DNA from: Pirellula sp. SH-Sr6A
Lineage (GTDB): Bacteria > Planctomycetota > Planctomycetia > Pirellulales > Pirellulaceae
Direction of reading: 5' to 3'
Length of the DNA: 64,000 nt
NCBI RefSeq assembly: GCF_001610875.1
Contig: NZ_CP011272.1
Span: 1,903,988-1,967,987, forward strand
In this document: in pieces, positions 42,203-51,252 of the stretch
How positions within the stretch are numbered: position 1 is the stretch's first letter
Layout of the letters: each line of letters begins with the position of its first letter
Translations under genes and position numbers: made by a program
Notes under the pieces: generated by a model
The model's input: only the letters and a program-made list of their open reading frames with translations
What the model was told of the DNA's origin: nothing
Database searches by the model: none

Positions 42203-42243
42203 ATGTATCGGATGGTTTAGCGATTCGTTCTGAAAGTCAAGTT

Positions 42244-43851
42244 TCATCGGCCACGTCTCCTTTGCAACTCCGCGAAGCTCACCCGACCTTGCTTCTTGGC
42301 GATCGTATTCCCTGCGTCAGGTAAAGAGACGCCTTGCATTGATGCTGCAACTGCACATCCGACAACGCAATCGAACCAATGGTTGTCACCTCGCTCGGGT
42401 CTTTGCTTCCATTCGTCGACAATCCGACCGCGACCTTCCGTTCGAACGTGATACTCAGCTGACAAATGTTCGGCCAAGAGCCGATGGGTGTCCGGTGTGT
42501 CCCCAAAGAGCGATAGGCAACCGCGATCTCCCATCGCGACCGCCAAACGAGCATGGACAAATGTCTTCCAGAAGTTGGTGTCGTAGACAACGTGTCGAAC
42601 CACCCGCTTGCCATGGACGTTCGGAATTCGCCAGTTGTGGCCGACACGATCCCCAGGCTTTCGTTTGTATTCTGAAAACGGCTGACTGGAAGCTCCTACG
42701 AATCGACCGTGGCTGGGCATGACAATTCCGGCGAACTGACTTTGCCGACAGAACTGATACTGCATGGCACGCACAGCTAGCTCGACAGGCTTCTCGGTGA
42801 GATGGATCATCGATTGCGGATTGACCTTCTTCACTTGCCACAGGTCGGTCGCATTATTGGGCCCGTAGTATTTGTGCCCCGCGCCTTCCTTCCAACCGTA
42901 GAACGCAAGCTCAAACGCCCCCATAAAATCTTTACGTGTCAAAACAGGGTGTTGTTTATCCCAAACGATGCTTTGGCTAAAGTACAGCGCGTGGCGACTT
43001 AGGAATGGGGGATAATTTCCAAGATTGGCGTAACCTCCCCAAATGTAAAAGCATCGACCCGGCAACAAGACGCGCGCGATGTTACCGAACCACGCATCGA
43101 GGAGTCGATCGAACTCGCCATCGCTGACAAAGTCATTCGCGAGGGGGCGATCCTTCGGCCGAAGCTTCTTATGCGTTGCAGCATGTTTTGGTTTCCCCGT
43201 CTCATGATCAACACCGAACGAAGCGGCGTTGCCTTGGCCCTGCTTGAGTTTCCCTGACGCAGCGTCGTTCGAGAACGAGGATAAGCCGGCAGCGATCGCG
43301 TTGTTCGATCGAGGCTCCACCTTCACGTTGTAGGGCGGGTCTGTGTTGCAGAGATGGATCGCATTGCCGGCCAAAAGCCGATCCAGGTCTGCCGGCGATG
43401 ACGAGTCTCCGCAGAGCAGCCGGTGGTTACCAAGGATCCAAAGATCCCCTGGCTTCGTGATCGCTTCATCGGGAGGTGCGGGAATCTCATCGGGATCGGT
43501 AAGTCCCTCGTTGACTCCGGTGTCCATCAGCTTGGCAAGCTCGTCGGTATCGAAACCGAGAAGGCCAAGATCAAAACCGCTATCACCAAGCTCTTTGAGT
43601 TCGATGGGGAGCAGATCATAGTTCCATTCGGCGAGCTCAGCGGTTTTGTTATCGGCGATGCGATACGCCTTGATCTGCTCGGGTGTGAGGTCCTTCGCAA
43701 CATGGACCGGGATCTTTTCGATGCCAAGCTTCTGCTTCGTGACTGGCACGGAGAGCGTTACGAGGTCATCGTTCAAGAAGACGGGTTTCTCTTTCAGGGT
43801 AAGAAGTATCGCAGCCTCAGCGCAATCTCTCGCGCGATCACAGGTCGCCAT
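42244..43851 (-). pseudogene. Chimera: ParB-methylase fragment fused to terminase C-terminus
   Basis: An uninterrupted 535-codon frame built from pieces of unrelated genes. Residues ~1-40 are antisense to a DUF2924 fragment on the plus strand. Residues ~41-365 are a truncated ParB-domain N6/N4 DNA methylase ('IPVHVAKDLTPEQIKAYRIADNKTAELAEWNYDLLPIELKEL', catalytic DPPY 171-174, 'MIHLTEKPVELAVRAMQY' 348-365). From residue 366 the frame continues in the C-terminal nuclease domain of a GpA-type phage terminase large subunit ('VGHNWRIP', 'VYDTNFWKTFVHARLAVAMGD', 'RPERGDNHWFDCVVGCAVAASMQGV'). The methylase lacks its SAM-binding end, and the terminase lacks its ATPase. Junctions at about 43731 and 42756. 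Probably a deletion product that happens to stay in frame. Confidence 0.85.
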
Positions 43852-43911
43852 GTCAACGGGCGTCGATTCTTTGGATTGCAGCCCAGCAGTAAGAAAGGTG
43901 GCTCAAAGTGA
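43725..43911 (+). pseudogene. DUF2924 protein, C-terminal fragment
   Basis: On the plus strand the end of an open frame reads 'LRDWHGERYEVIVQEDGFLFQGKKYRSLSAISRAITGRHVNGRRFFGL', the standard end of DUF2924 proteins, which precede serine recombinases in many prophages. Its stop overlaps the recombinase GTG (GTGA). The N-terminal part is replaced by DNA antisense to the methylase fragment, so the gene has lost its start. Confidence 0.8.
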
Positions 43912-45449
43912 TCAACGACAAAAAGAAGATTCGGTGTGCGATCTACACCCGCAAAAGCCACGAAGAGGGGCTCGACCAGGATTTTAACTCACTGGATGCA
44001 CAGCGTTCTGCTGCCGAAGCGTACGTTCAATCGCAGGTCCACGAAGGATGGAAGCTCATTACGTCCCGATACGACGACGGAGGATTTTCGGGTGGAAACA
44101 TGGATCGCCCAGCACTGAATGCTTTGATCGAAGACATCCGTGCCCGAAAGATCGACTGCGTGGTCGTCTACAAGGTGGACCGTCTCAGCCGGTCGCTTCT
44201 GGACTTTTCCAGGCTGATCTCGCTGTTTGACGAGTATCAGGTTTCGTTCGTTTCGGTCACGCAGCAGTTCAACACAACCACTTCGATGGGGCGGCTGACG
44301 CTCAATATCCTGCTTTCGTTCGCCCAATTCGAACGCGAGATCATTGGCGAACGCATCCGAGACAAAAAGCTTTTGACGGCTCGCCAGGGCAAATACATCG
44401 GAGGCCAACCGAAGCTGGGGCTGGACATTGTAGATCGGAAGTATGTGATCAACCCGGACGAGGCCAAATTGGTGAAGCGAATCTTCAAGATGGCGACGCA
44501 GTTGCAGTCATGCCAGAAGGTCGCGGACACGCTGAACAGCGAAGGGATTCGCTCGAAAGTCTTCGAGACCAAGTCTGGCAAGATCATGGGCGGGAAGCCT
44601 TACTCTGGACGTTCAGTCTACAACATCCTGACCGACGCAAAGTATATCGGAAAGATTGTCCATAAGGGTGTCGCGTACCATGCCGAGCATCAGGCGATCA
44701 TTCGGGAGGACCAGTTCGAGAAGGTCCGAAAGCTCCTTGCCGCCAATCGCACCTACACCCACAAGCACCAGGCGAAGCGATTCGCGATGCTTAGGCGTTT
44801 GGTTTACTGCGGCGAGTGTGGAAATTTGGTGATGCCGGCATGGACGAACAACCATGGACGGGAGTATCGCTACTACACCTGCTCGAAAAAGGTGAAGACC
44901 GGGTACAAGAAGTGTTCGTTGCCTTCTCTGCCTGCGGGCGAACTCGAGAAGATCGTGGTGGACCAACTTCGATCGCTGCTTCGGCACCCTGACGTGATTG
45001 CCCACACGTTTCGCGAGGTTTGCGCCAGTTCGCAATCTGGTCCCGATGCGGAGATCGGGTCACGACTGGAAGAGCTACGCGGACGTCGCCAACAGACGGA
45101 ACAGGCGGCTCGATCGCTTCTCGGCCTGCAGGATCCGGAAAGTCCATTTGTGAAAGGAGAACTCAAACGGCTCAACGCCGAGATAAAATCCCTCAGCGAT
45201 TCCATTCGCAGTCTCGAATCCGAGGTTACGTCCACGAGAGCCGTCGATTTGTCTGAGGTCACGAAAGCACTCCAGCAGCTCGACCCAGTCTGGGAAGTCC
45301 TCTATCCCGACGAGAAATCGCGAGTCATGGAGCTACTAATCGAAACTGTCACTGTTTCCAAAGAGAGCGTTGATATTCATTTTCGAGCCAACGGGATCGA
45401 ACAGATCGTCGGCGAATTGACGCCAATGAGTGAGCGAGCAGATGGCTAA
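43908..45449 (+). CDS. Large serine recombinase (second), zinc-ribbon type
   Basis: A 513-residue recombinase with complete layout. Resolvase domain with catalytic S17 ('RCAIYTRKSHEEGLDQDFNSLDAQRSAAEAYV', 'CVVVYKVDRLSRSLLDFSRL', 'LLSFAQFEREIIGERIRDKKL'), Recombinase domain ('SCQKVADTLNSEGIRSKVF', 'YSGRSVYNILTDAKYIGKIVHKG'), zinc ribbon ('LVYCGECGNLVMPAW ... CSKKVKTGYKKC') and a coiled coil ('SRLEELRGRRQQTEQAARSLLGL'). This is the phage-integrase style of serine recombinase. It is preceded by a DUF2924 relic and followed by a helix-turn-helix protein, the usual trio. Most likely the integrase of the decayed prophage. Confidence 0.95.
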   Translation: MINDKKKIRCAIYTRKSHEEGLDQDFNSLDAQRSAAEAYVQSQVHEGWKLITSRYDDGGFSGGNMDRPALNALIEDIRARKIDCVVVYKVDRLSRSLLDFSRLISLFDEYQVSFVSVTQQFNTTTSMGRLTLNILLSFAQFEREIIGERIRDKKLLTARQGKYIGGQPKLGLDIVDRKYVINPDEAKLVKRIFKMATQLQSCQKVADTLNSEGIRSKVFETKSGKIMGGKPYSGRSVYNILTDAKYIGKIVHKGVAYHAEHQAIIREDQFEKVRKLLAANRTYTHKHQAKRFAMLRRLVYCGECGNLVMPAWTNNHGREYRYYTCSKKVKTGYKKCSLPSLPAGELEKIVVDQLRSLLRHPDVIAHTFREVCASSQSGPDAEIGSRLEELRGRRQQTEQAARSLLGLQDPESPFVKGELKRLNAEIKSLSDSIRSLESEVTSTRAVDLSEVTKALQQLDPVWEVLYPDEKSRVMELLIETVTVSKESVDIHFRANGIEQIVGELTPMSERADG

Positions 45450-45927
45450 AACGAAACGAACAAATGAACCGAAGTTGGATCAGCCTGCTACAGAGCCCGA
45501 CGACGTAACTCTGGAGTCTGAATTTGCTGTCGCGGACCGCAAGATCACGGTTCGCCGAGATGGGGGCAAGGTTGTCGTTTCCGTGCCAGTCCGGTTCTAT
45601 CGACGCAATGGCCGGCAGATGATCTTGGCTGACGACTATACTGCCGAGAGTAAACCGCACGAGTCTCTACCTCCCAACACCGCACTCGTCGTCAATTTGG
45701 CTAGAGCATGGTTCTGGCAAGAACAGCTCGAATCCGGTCAATTCGGATGCGTCGAGGAGATTGCAACGGCAAACGACGTTGATCGAACGTATGTAAGCCG
45801 TATCCTTCAGCTTACTTCTTTATCTCCGTCGATTGTTGAGAAGATAATGGAAGGAAACGAGCCTGCAGGGTTGAGCCTTCGCAAGCTCAGAAAAGGAATC
45901 CCTTTGGTTTGGGAAAAGCAATTCTAA
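45442..45927 (+). CDS. Recombinase-associated helix-turn-helix protein
   Basis: A 161-residue protein. A Lys/Glu-rich beginning and a beta-rich middle ('RKITVRRDGGKVVVSVPVRFYRRNGRQMILADD') precede a C-terminal HTH segment 'LARAWFWQEQLESGQFGCVEEIATANDVDRTYVSRILQLTSLSPSIVEKIMEGNEPAGLSLRKLRKGIPLVWEKQF'. This module recurs directly behind phage-type serine recombinases and probably guides or regulates them. The ATG at 45442 overlaps the recombinase end by eight bases; a GTG at 45430 is an alternative. Confidence 0.8.
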   Translation: MAKTKRTNEPKLDQPATEPDDVTLESEFAVADRKITVRRDGGKVVVSVPVRFYRRNGRQMILADDYTAESKPHESLPPNTALVVNLARAWFWQEQLESGQFGCVEEIATANDVDRTYVSRILQLTSLSPSIVEKIMEGNEPAGLSLRKLRKGIPLVWEKQF

Positions 45928-45957
45928 AGAGCATCGTCGCCAGAAACGAGTAGAGTT

Positions 45958-47979
45958 TCAGGGAATTGGCAACACTGGAGGTCGGGCTAGCGATCCTTGG
46001 ACTGCATCAGCAAATCTGTCCGTCCATCTTTGAAAAAAAACCGTCTTTGCTTCACTGTCGATTGGCAAAGGTTCGTATGCCATGCAGATCTTTCCCATTA
46101 CTGATGACATAGCAATATCTGCCTTCTTGACGTCGTCGGTTAGATGAAAAGGCTCAAACTGCTTGCCCTTGCCCACCAGCGGGGACGTGAAGTATGCAAC
46201 TTCGTACCATCGGTACCCCGGAGCATCCACTCTGGGTTTTGCATACCACAACGACGACCAAAATCGGTACTCGGGCAATGTCTGCAAAACACCTATCACT
46301 CCAGAAGCAACTACATCCCAGCCCGAAACACTAAAGTCACTAGGTGGGTGAATGTGCGAGTCATCCAACTCGATCAACAACTTCCCACGCCCGAGAGTGC
46401 ATTCAAGTGACACAAGCCCGGAGCGTACTTTTCTCTGCTCTATGTTTGGCACAGCCTCAATGACTTCTTGGAAGAAATCATTTGCTATCTCTTTTAGTTG
46501 CTGATATGCGTGACGCCCCAGTTCAATGCGATTCTCTAGTTCACCCCTTTTCAACATTTCTCGTCCGCTACTTTCAGCCTTGTCGTTCTCAACTTTCACG
46601 GCCAGTGCAGCCAATCGCTGAATCGCAATATTTTTGCGTAGAAACGGCGTGTCTCTACAGTTTTGCAAAGCGGAAAGTACCACGTCTATGGTTGGCCTCG
46701 CTTCTGCTGGCTTTTGCATCATCATTTTAATCAGAGTAGCAAGTCGATGATCTTCAATTGGGATATTGGGGGGAGTTGAACTAAGATGCTGTTGCTTAAA
46801 ATCTTCACGGTTCGGGCCTGAGAATGGTGGGTGTCCAGTTATCAAAAAGTAAGCAACGCAACCCAAAGAGTAGATATCGGAAGCATGTGTCGCCTTTTCT
46901 TCCTTCCATTGCTCTGGAGAAGCATAACGGGAGCTTAGCTTTTTCTTATGGGTTTCGGAGGCCGTTACTGCATCAACAAATCGTGAAATGCCAAAGTCAG
47001 TAAGTTTCCATCTTCCATCATGAAATAAGATATTCTCGGGCTTGATGTCACGATGTACGATGTGCTCGACTTCCTTGAGGCCTTGCCCTACTTCGAGCAA
47101 AATTCGAACTGCTTCATTCACGTTCAACGGACCGTTCTTACACTCATCAGCAAGACTCTTCTCCGCCTTTGCCATAACGACATAGCCATCGCGAGTGTCT
47201 TCGTCGCGTCCACAATCTAGCACCGGGATAATATGACTGTGTGTTTGTCCAACTAGATTCTCGACAATTTCTAGCTCTCTCGCCTCGGGGGAACTCGTTA
47301 GCGAAAGCCTAAGCCTTTTAACTGCCACTTCGGAACCCGATTCTGACCTACCTTCAAACACAACCCCATTTCCACCGCGAGGTCCGAGCTGACGATCAGT
47401 GAAGAAGCTCCATGTTCTACCATTTAGTTTGACTGTCCTCATGGAGTCTGACTCCTGCGCATCATTATCGATAGTAACGTTAAACGGATAAGTCGACGAA
47501 TAGCCGCCACTAGGCCGCACCTCCATAAATTTCAAGAAAATCTTCAACACTTCAACCGAGCAACTGAAGACATTCTGGTCTAACCAGCTGAACGCGAGTT
47601 TATCCTCAACCGCTGGATCCATGAAGTCTGTGGGTATTCCTTTTTTGCCAAACACAACCTGCGGTCGAGTGTAAATCGGTGAACCTGATACTTTCCAAGC
47701 CCACCAATGGATAGTACTCATCCAGCGGTCGATAATTTTTTCAGATTCGCCATGGATGGAGTCGCCTGCACTGTAAATTAAATCGCTCAAGCCCATTTCG
47801 CTTTTATTTCCATAAACAGCCCGCCGAAGTTCGTTACTAAGCCCGACGATTTCATGCGCAAACGACTGCAAATCAGAGAAAGCTGAATCATCGCTACCAA
47901 AAAACAGATGTGCACGATAGGGTTCTCTACTGAGTGGTTGAAACGGTAAACATTCCTGCTCTGCTGCAACAGCCTGCAT
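45958..47979 (-). CDS. Serine/threonine protein kinase, possibly frameshifted at its N-terminus
   Basis: A 673-residue protein. The kinase domain spans ~190-460 with glycine-rich loop 'LGPRGGNGVVFEG', K221 in VAVK, catalytic 'IVHRDIKPENILF' (309-319), DFG (328-330) and 'SSRYASPEQWKEEKATHASDIYSLGCVAYFLITGHPPF'. An N-terminal ~180-residue region of unknown type ('FFGSDDSAFSDLQSFAHEIVGLSNELRRAVYG') and a C-terminal ~210-residue region ('LVSLECTLGRGKLLIELDDSHIHPPSDFSVSGWDVV', 'WSSLWYAKPRV') flank it. No membrane segment. The N-terminus probably continues upstream after a frameshift (next feature). Adjacent to recombinase and IS elements. A defence role, as for phage-responsive kinases, is speculative. 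Confidence 0.88.
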   Translation of the reverse strand: MQAVAAEQECLPFQPLSREPYRAHLFFGSDDSAFSDLQSFAHEIVGLSNELRRAVYGNKSEMGLSDLIYSAGDSIHGESEKIIDRWMSTIHWWAWKVSGSPIYTRPQVVFGKKGIPTDFMDPAVEDKLAFSWLDQNVFSCSVEVLKIFLKFMEVRPSGGYSSTYPFNVTIDNDAQESDSMRTVKLNGRTWSFFTDRQLGPRGGNGVVFEGRSESGSEVAVKRLRLSLTSSPEARELEIVENLVGQTHSHIIPVLDCGRDEDTRDGYVVMAKAEKSLADECKNGPLNVNEAVRILLEVGQGLKEVEHIVHRDIKPENILFHDGRWKLTDFGISRFVDAVTASETHKKKLSSRYASPEQWKEEKATHASDIYSLGCVAYFLITGHPPFSGPNREDFKQQHLSSTPPNIPIEDHRLATLIKMMMQKPAEARPTIDVVLSALQNCRDTPFLRKNIAIQRLAALAVKVENDKAESSGREMLKRGELENRIELGRHAYQQLKEIANDFFQEVIEAVPNIEQRKVRSGLVSLECTLGRGKLLIELDDSHIHPPSDFSVSGWDVVASGVIGVLQTLPEYRFWSSLWYAKPRVDAPGYRWYEVAYFTSPLVGKGKQFEPFHLTDDVKKADIAMSSVMGKICMAYEPLPIDSEAKTVFFQRWTDRFADAVQGSLARPPVLPIP

Positions 47980-47989
47980 CGGAGGAATG

Positions 47990-48227
47990 TCGACCGGCCA
48001 ACAATCCTTTGGAGGAAGATTTTCGCGACTTCGGAATTACCAAATTTGAACGGACCGGGCGGTTTGTATCTGCGGCTACCCACCGGATGCACACCACACG
48101 TCGGGATGCGTATCGCCTCCCCCTCTGGCAGCACCAGCATGTGATATAGCGAGAGTTTTGTTTTTTCCTCAGACTCAATTCTTTGAATCAAGTCATTGAC
48201 TGCTGCTCGGCAGAATTCTTTGCTCAA
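47990..48227 (-). pseudogene. Probable N-terminal part of the kinase in another frame
   Basis: From ATG 48227 the minus strand reads 'MSKEFCRAAVNDLIQRIESE ... HMLVLPEGEAIRIPTCGVHPVGSRRYKPPGPFKFGN'. A one-base shift between about 48040 and 48025 would join it to 'SRENLPPKDCWPVDIPPMQAVAAEQE', giving one continuous kinase N-terminus. A TAA in the kinase frame lies at 48037-48039, so the shift must fall within a few bases of it. Either a real break or an error. Confidence 0.55.
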
Positions 48228-48289
48228 TTTTTCCTCCCGAGGTTATGACTGATGTCGTTGATACCAGGTCGTGACGCTGATTTTTGCTA

Positions 48290-49227
48290 GGCTCTGTTTG
48301 AAAACTGGTGTTTTCGTAACTTTGCGAATTTGCGATAATCGACGGATCGCCAATCAAGGAGGATACGATGGCACGTCACAGATTAACCGATTTGCAATGG
48401 GAATGCATCGAGGAACTGTTTCCGTCTCCGAAGACAACGGGGCGGCCTCCTACGAACTACCGCTTAGCGTTTGATGCCATTCTTTGGATTCTGCGCACCG
48501 GATCGCCTTGGCGCGATCTCCCTGAAGAATTTGGGAAGTGGAGAACTATCTACGGCCTCTACGATAAATGGAACGGTGATGGAACCCTTGACGCTGTTCT
48601 GAATAAGCTTCGTTCAGCTCGCATTGATGATGGTGCAATCGATAGTGATCTATGGTGTGTCGATGGGAGCGTCATCCGTGCCCATCGATGTGCTTCTGGC
48701 GGTGGAAAAAGGGGGCGCCAGACGAGCCAGCTGATCATGCACTAGGCCGTTCGCGAGGCGGATATTCAACCAAAATCCATCTTCTCGTGGATGGCATGGG
48801 CAATCCTCTGGCATTCACCATTACGGGAGGGCAAGCTCATGAGACCACAGCACTGCTCGAGGTCCTCGAGAAGGCCGACAACGATCTTCATGACAGCGAA
48901 GGTCGCCCGGTTGCTTGGCCAGTGAATCTTGCAGGAGATAAAGGTTATCGAGCCGAATGGATCGACGAGACGCTCATCGATCTTGGAATCAATCCGATCA
49001 TCCCGTCGAAGTCGAATGAAGATCGCGACGCACGAACGGCACAATTCGACGGGGATTGTTATCGACGCCGGAATATTGTCGAACGCTCCATAGGTTGGCT
49101 CAAAGAGTGTCGACGCGTCTTTTCGCGATTCGAGAAGACCGCCATTAACTACGCTGGGATGATTAAAATGGCGATGATCGAACGATTCCTCCGAATGATG
49201 TGTAGTTAACAGTTTTCAAACAGAGCC
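48290..49227 (+). mobile_element. IS5-family insertion sequence, complete
   Basis: A 938-bp element with 18-bp terminal inverted repeats (GGCTCTGTTTGAAAACTG at the left; its complement at 49210-49227) and a TA target duplication at 48288-48289 / 49228-49229. It carries one transposase in two overlapping frames, as in the IS427-type branch of IS5. No internal damage is visible, so it may still be mobile. Confidence 0.92.
48368..49209 (+). CDS. IS5-family transposase made by -1 frameshifting
   Basis: The first frame (48368-48745) encodes the DUF4096 DNA-binding part and the first catalytic Asp ('LTDLQWECIEELFP', 'WILRTGSPWRDLPEEFGKW', 'WCVDGSVIRAHR'). The -1 frame continues to 49209 with the rest of the DDE domain ('LGRSRGGYSTKIHLLVDGMGNPLAFTITGGQ', 'LAGDKGYRAEW' with the second Asp, 'NIVERSIGWLKECRRVFSRFEK' with the Glu). 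A slippery A-AAA-AGG at 48706-48712 lies in the overlap, as expected for programmed frameshifting. Ribosome-binding site AAGGAGG upstream of ATG 48368. Confidence 0.9.
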
Positions 49228-49463
49228 TAGTAGCCGCCACATAGCGCTGTCAATCAAATCTCCCATCCCAAGAAGTTGGCTGCAAGTCTGCAATTTGTTG
49301 GTTTTGCAGATGTGTGACTCACTCTGGGCGAGTCACGCACTTAAGAGCCTAATTCGCTTTTTAGAGCCTTTCACGATGGAAAGACCGGGATAGCGAGTCC
49401 CGCGAAAAACAAAACTCATCAAGCCCCCAACACTAAAAAGCCCCGAATTTCCGCGTAGAAACG

Positions 49464-49493
49464 CAAAAACCCGCCGGGGTGAGCCAGCGGGTC
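49464..49493 (-). terminator. Rho-independent terminator of ssrA
   Basis: On the minus strand GACCCGCTGGC and CCGGCGGGT form a stem (about nine pairs) followed by TTTTTG, starting 36 bases after the tmRNA 3' end. Fits a normal intrinsic terminator. Confidence 0.75.
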
Positions 49494-49529
49494 TTGAGCG
49501 GTATGGTCACCTTGCGGCGACCAAGTCTA

Positions 49530-49886
49530 TGGAGGCGGCGGGAATTGAACCCGCGTCCCGCGATACTTCCGATACGGCCTCTACATGCTTAGCTGACAGT
49601 TATTGGTCTCGCCCATCGCGTTCGTTGTCAACCTCGGTGCGATGCGCCAGCCTCGAGCTTTTTTAACACCAACCGTGCGAGACACGGGCTAGTGCGATTC
49701 GGAATTGCGACGGACACTCCAACGCCTCCGACGGGCATTGGGTATCCGGGTTGCCGTAATTAGGCAGCCAGTGCGAGGTTTTCCTCAGCAGTTAAATTTA
49801 GTAATCGAGTATTAACGTGGCCTCTCGATCAACCACGACATGCCACCAATATCTTCAACTTATCCGGTCGATTCCAGATCGCCCCC
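49530..49886 (-). ncRNA. ssrA: tmRNA
   Basis: A one-piece tmRNA of ~357 nt. The 5' end GGGGGCG pairs with CGCCTCC at the 3' end (seven pairs, one G-U) to form the tRNA-like acceptor stem, and the T-arm is visible (GGTTCAATTCC). The discriminator A is at 49530 and CCA is not encoded. The tag frame reads AEENLALAA followed by TAA (around 49753-49782, minus strand), where the sequence after the resume codon is typical for the tmRNA tag of this phylum. The RNA rescues stalled ribosomes. The 3' end faces the accessory block, a classical integration site for mobile elements. Confidence 0.95.
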
Positions 49887-49897
49887 GAACAGTTCCC

Positions 49898-49925
49898 ATT
49901 ATCGGGGGATCTCCCACAAAGGCAA
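49898..49925 (-). promoter_or_regulatory. Candidate promoter of ssrA
   Basis: On the minus strand TTGCCT (49920-49925) and GATAAT (49898-49903) are spaced by 16 bases. The -10 lies 11 bases before the tmRNA 5' end, slightly long but acceptable. Confidence 0.5.
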
Positions 49926-50133
49926 TCCCAGCACGCCCGATTTCCCCCATTTCCATGGCCTCGCTGGCTTCTCGATCTCCTTGACGTCCCGATCCCCTGC
50001 GCCCCAAAGCATCGCTTCGCCTCCCTGCCACCTTCTCCCCTCTCCATGTCCTTCAACCACCACGCTCCTCCGCCCTCACTCCCCGTTTCGCTGTTGACGC
50101 AAACTGCCCAAGCCTGCTATTCCTCCCAGAACC

Positions 50134-51252
50134 ATGCTTCTATCCGTCGTTCTACCCGTCTACAACGAGCAAGCGGTCTTGCCCGCTTTGATCGATCACC
50201 TTCTCCCCGTCCTGGACTCGATTGATGAGCCAAACGGACGGCCGATCGACTACGAATTGATCTTCGTCGACGACGGTAGCCGCGATGAAACTCCCCACCT
50301 CCTTCGCTACTACGCTGACCTCTATCCCTCCATTCGGGTGCTGCAATTCAGCCGAAACTTCGGCCAACAAGCTGCGATCACTGCCGGCCTCGATGTCGCA
50401 CAAGGTGACGCGGTCTTGGTCATGGACGCCGATCTCCAAGATCCACCATCCCTCATTCCCGCGATGCTTTCGCATTTGCACGAAGGCTTTGACGTGGTCT
50501 CCACACGCAAAACCACGCGTGAAGGAGAAACGCTCCGCAAACGATGGACCGCGACGGCATTCTATAAATTGATGCAGAAAACCGTCGACGAACGCCTTCC
50601 CCCTGAAGTCGGCGACTTCCGACTTTTCTCCCGGGGCGCAGTCGAAGCCATCCGTGCGTTTCGCGAACAACATCGCTTCATGCGAGGACTGGTCGCTTGG
50701 CTCGGCCTGCGTGAATGCGTCCTCCCTTTCGAACGCCCCGCGCGGGCTGCCGGCGAAACCAAATATTCGACGCTGAAATTGATGCAACTGGCTTGGACGG
50801 CCATCAGCTCCTTTAGCGCCCTGCCGCTCAAACTCGCCCTGTACGGCGGTATGCTCCTGACAACCCTAGGCATCGCGTACTCCTTCTATGCCGTCTACGT
50901 CGCACTCTTCGTCTCGACCACTGCCCCTGGTTGGAGCTCCCTGATCTGCTTCCAACTCTTGTTCAATGGCGCCACGCTGATGGCAGTTGGATTGGTCGGC
51001 GATTACGTCGGTCGCATCTACGAAGAATCGAAACGACGCCCTCTCTATGTGATCGCAGAAACAACCAACTGCACCGAACTCCCGCACATCGCTCGCTCAG
51101 CCTATCTCCGCCGCGCGTCTTGCTTCCAGCGCCCGCCAATCTCGGAGATCCCTGCCGTTCCATCCCTGCCCTGTGCAAGTCCGTCATCACGTAGTGATCA
51201 ACTCGCGGCACGGCCCACTACAGTCCCCGCGCACCGGTTCGATGCGGCATGA
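50134..51252 (+). CDS. Family 2 glycosyltransferase, polyprenyl-phosphate type
   Basis: A 372-residue GtrB/DPM1-like enzyme. GT-A fold with 'LSVVLPVYNEQAVLPALI', DDGS (46-49), 'FSRNFGQQAAITAGLDVAQGD' and metal-binding DAD (98-100) in 'VMDADLQDPP'. 'REGETLRKRWTATAFYKLMQK' and 'VGDFRLFSRGAVEAI' are typical for enzymes making undecaprenyl-phosphate sugars. Two C-terminal helices at about 228-255 and 268-290, then an unusual Pro/Ser-rich tail of ~70 residues. The stop overlaps the next gene as ATGA, so it probably supplies lipid-linked sugar to the GT39 enzyme. Confidence 0.92.
   Translation: MLLSVVLPVYNEQAVLPALIDHLLPVLDSIDEPNGRPIDYELIFVDDGSRDETPHLLRYYADLYPSIRVLQFSRNFGQQAAITAGLDVAQGDAVLVMDADLQDPPSLIPAMLSHLHEGFDVVSTRKTTREGETLRKRWTATAFYKLMQKTVDERLPPEVGDFRLFSRGAVEAIRAFREQHRFMRGLVAWLGLRECVLPFERPARAAGETKYSTLKLMQLAWTAISSFSALPLKLALYGGMLLTTLGIAYSFYAVYVALFVSTTAPGWSSLICFQLLFNGATLMAVGLVGDYVGRIYEESKRRPLYVIAETTNCTELPHIARSAYLRRASCFQRPPISEIPAVPSLPCASPSSRSDQLAARPTTVPAHRFDAA

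Noticed and set aside
43423-43911. A 162-aa plus-strand gene antisense to the methylase
   Set aside because: Only its last ~60 codons match DUF2924. The remainder is antisense to the conserved methylase fragment.
49530-49560. A separate tRNA gene at the end of the accessory block
   Set aside because: The T-arm and acceptor-like sequence belong to the tRNA-like end of tmRNA; the tag frame and matching 5' end lie ~350 bases upstream.
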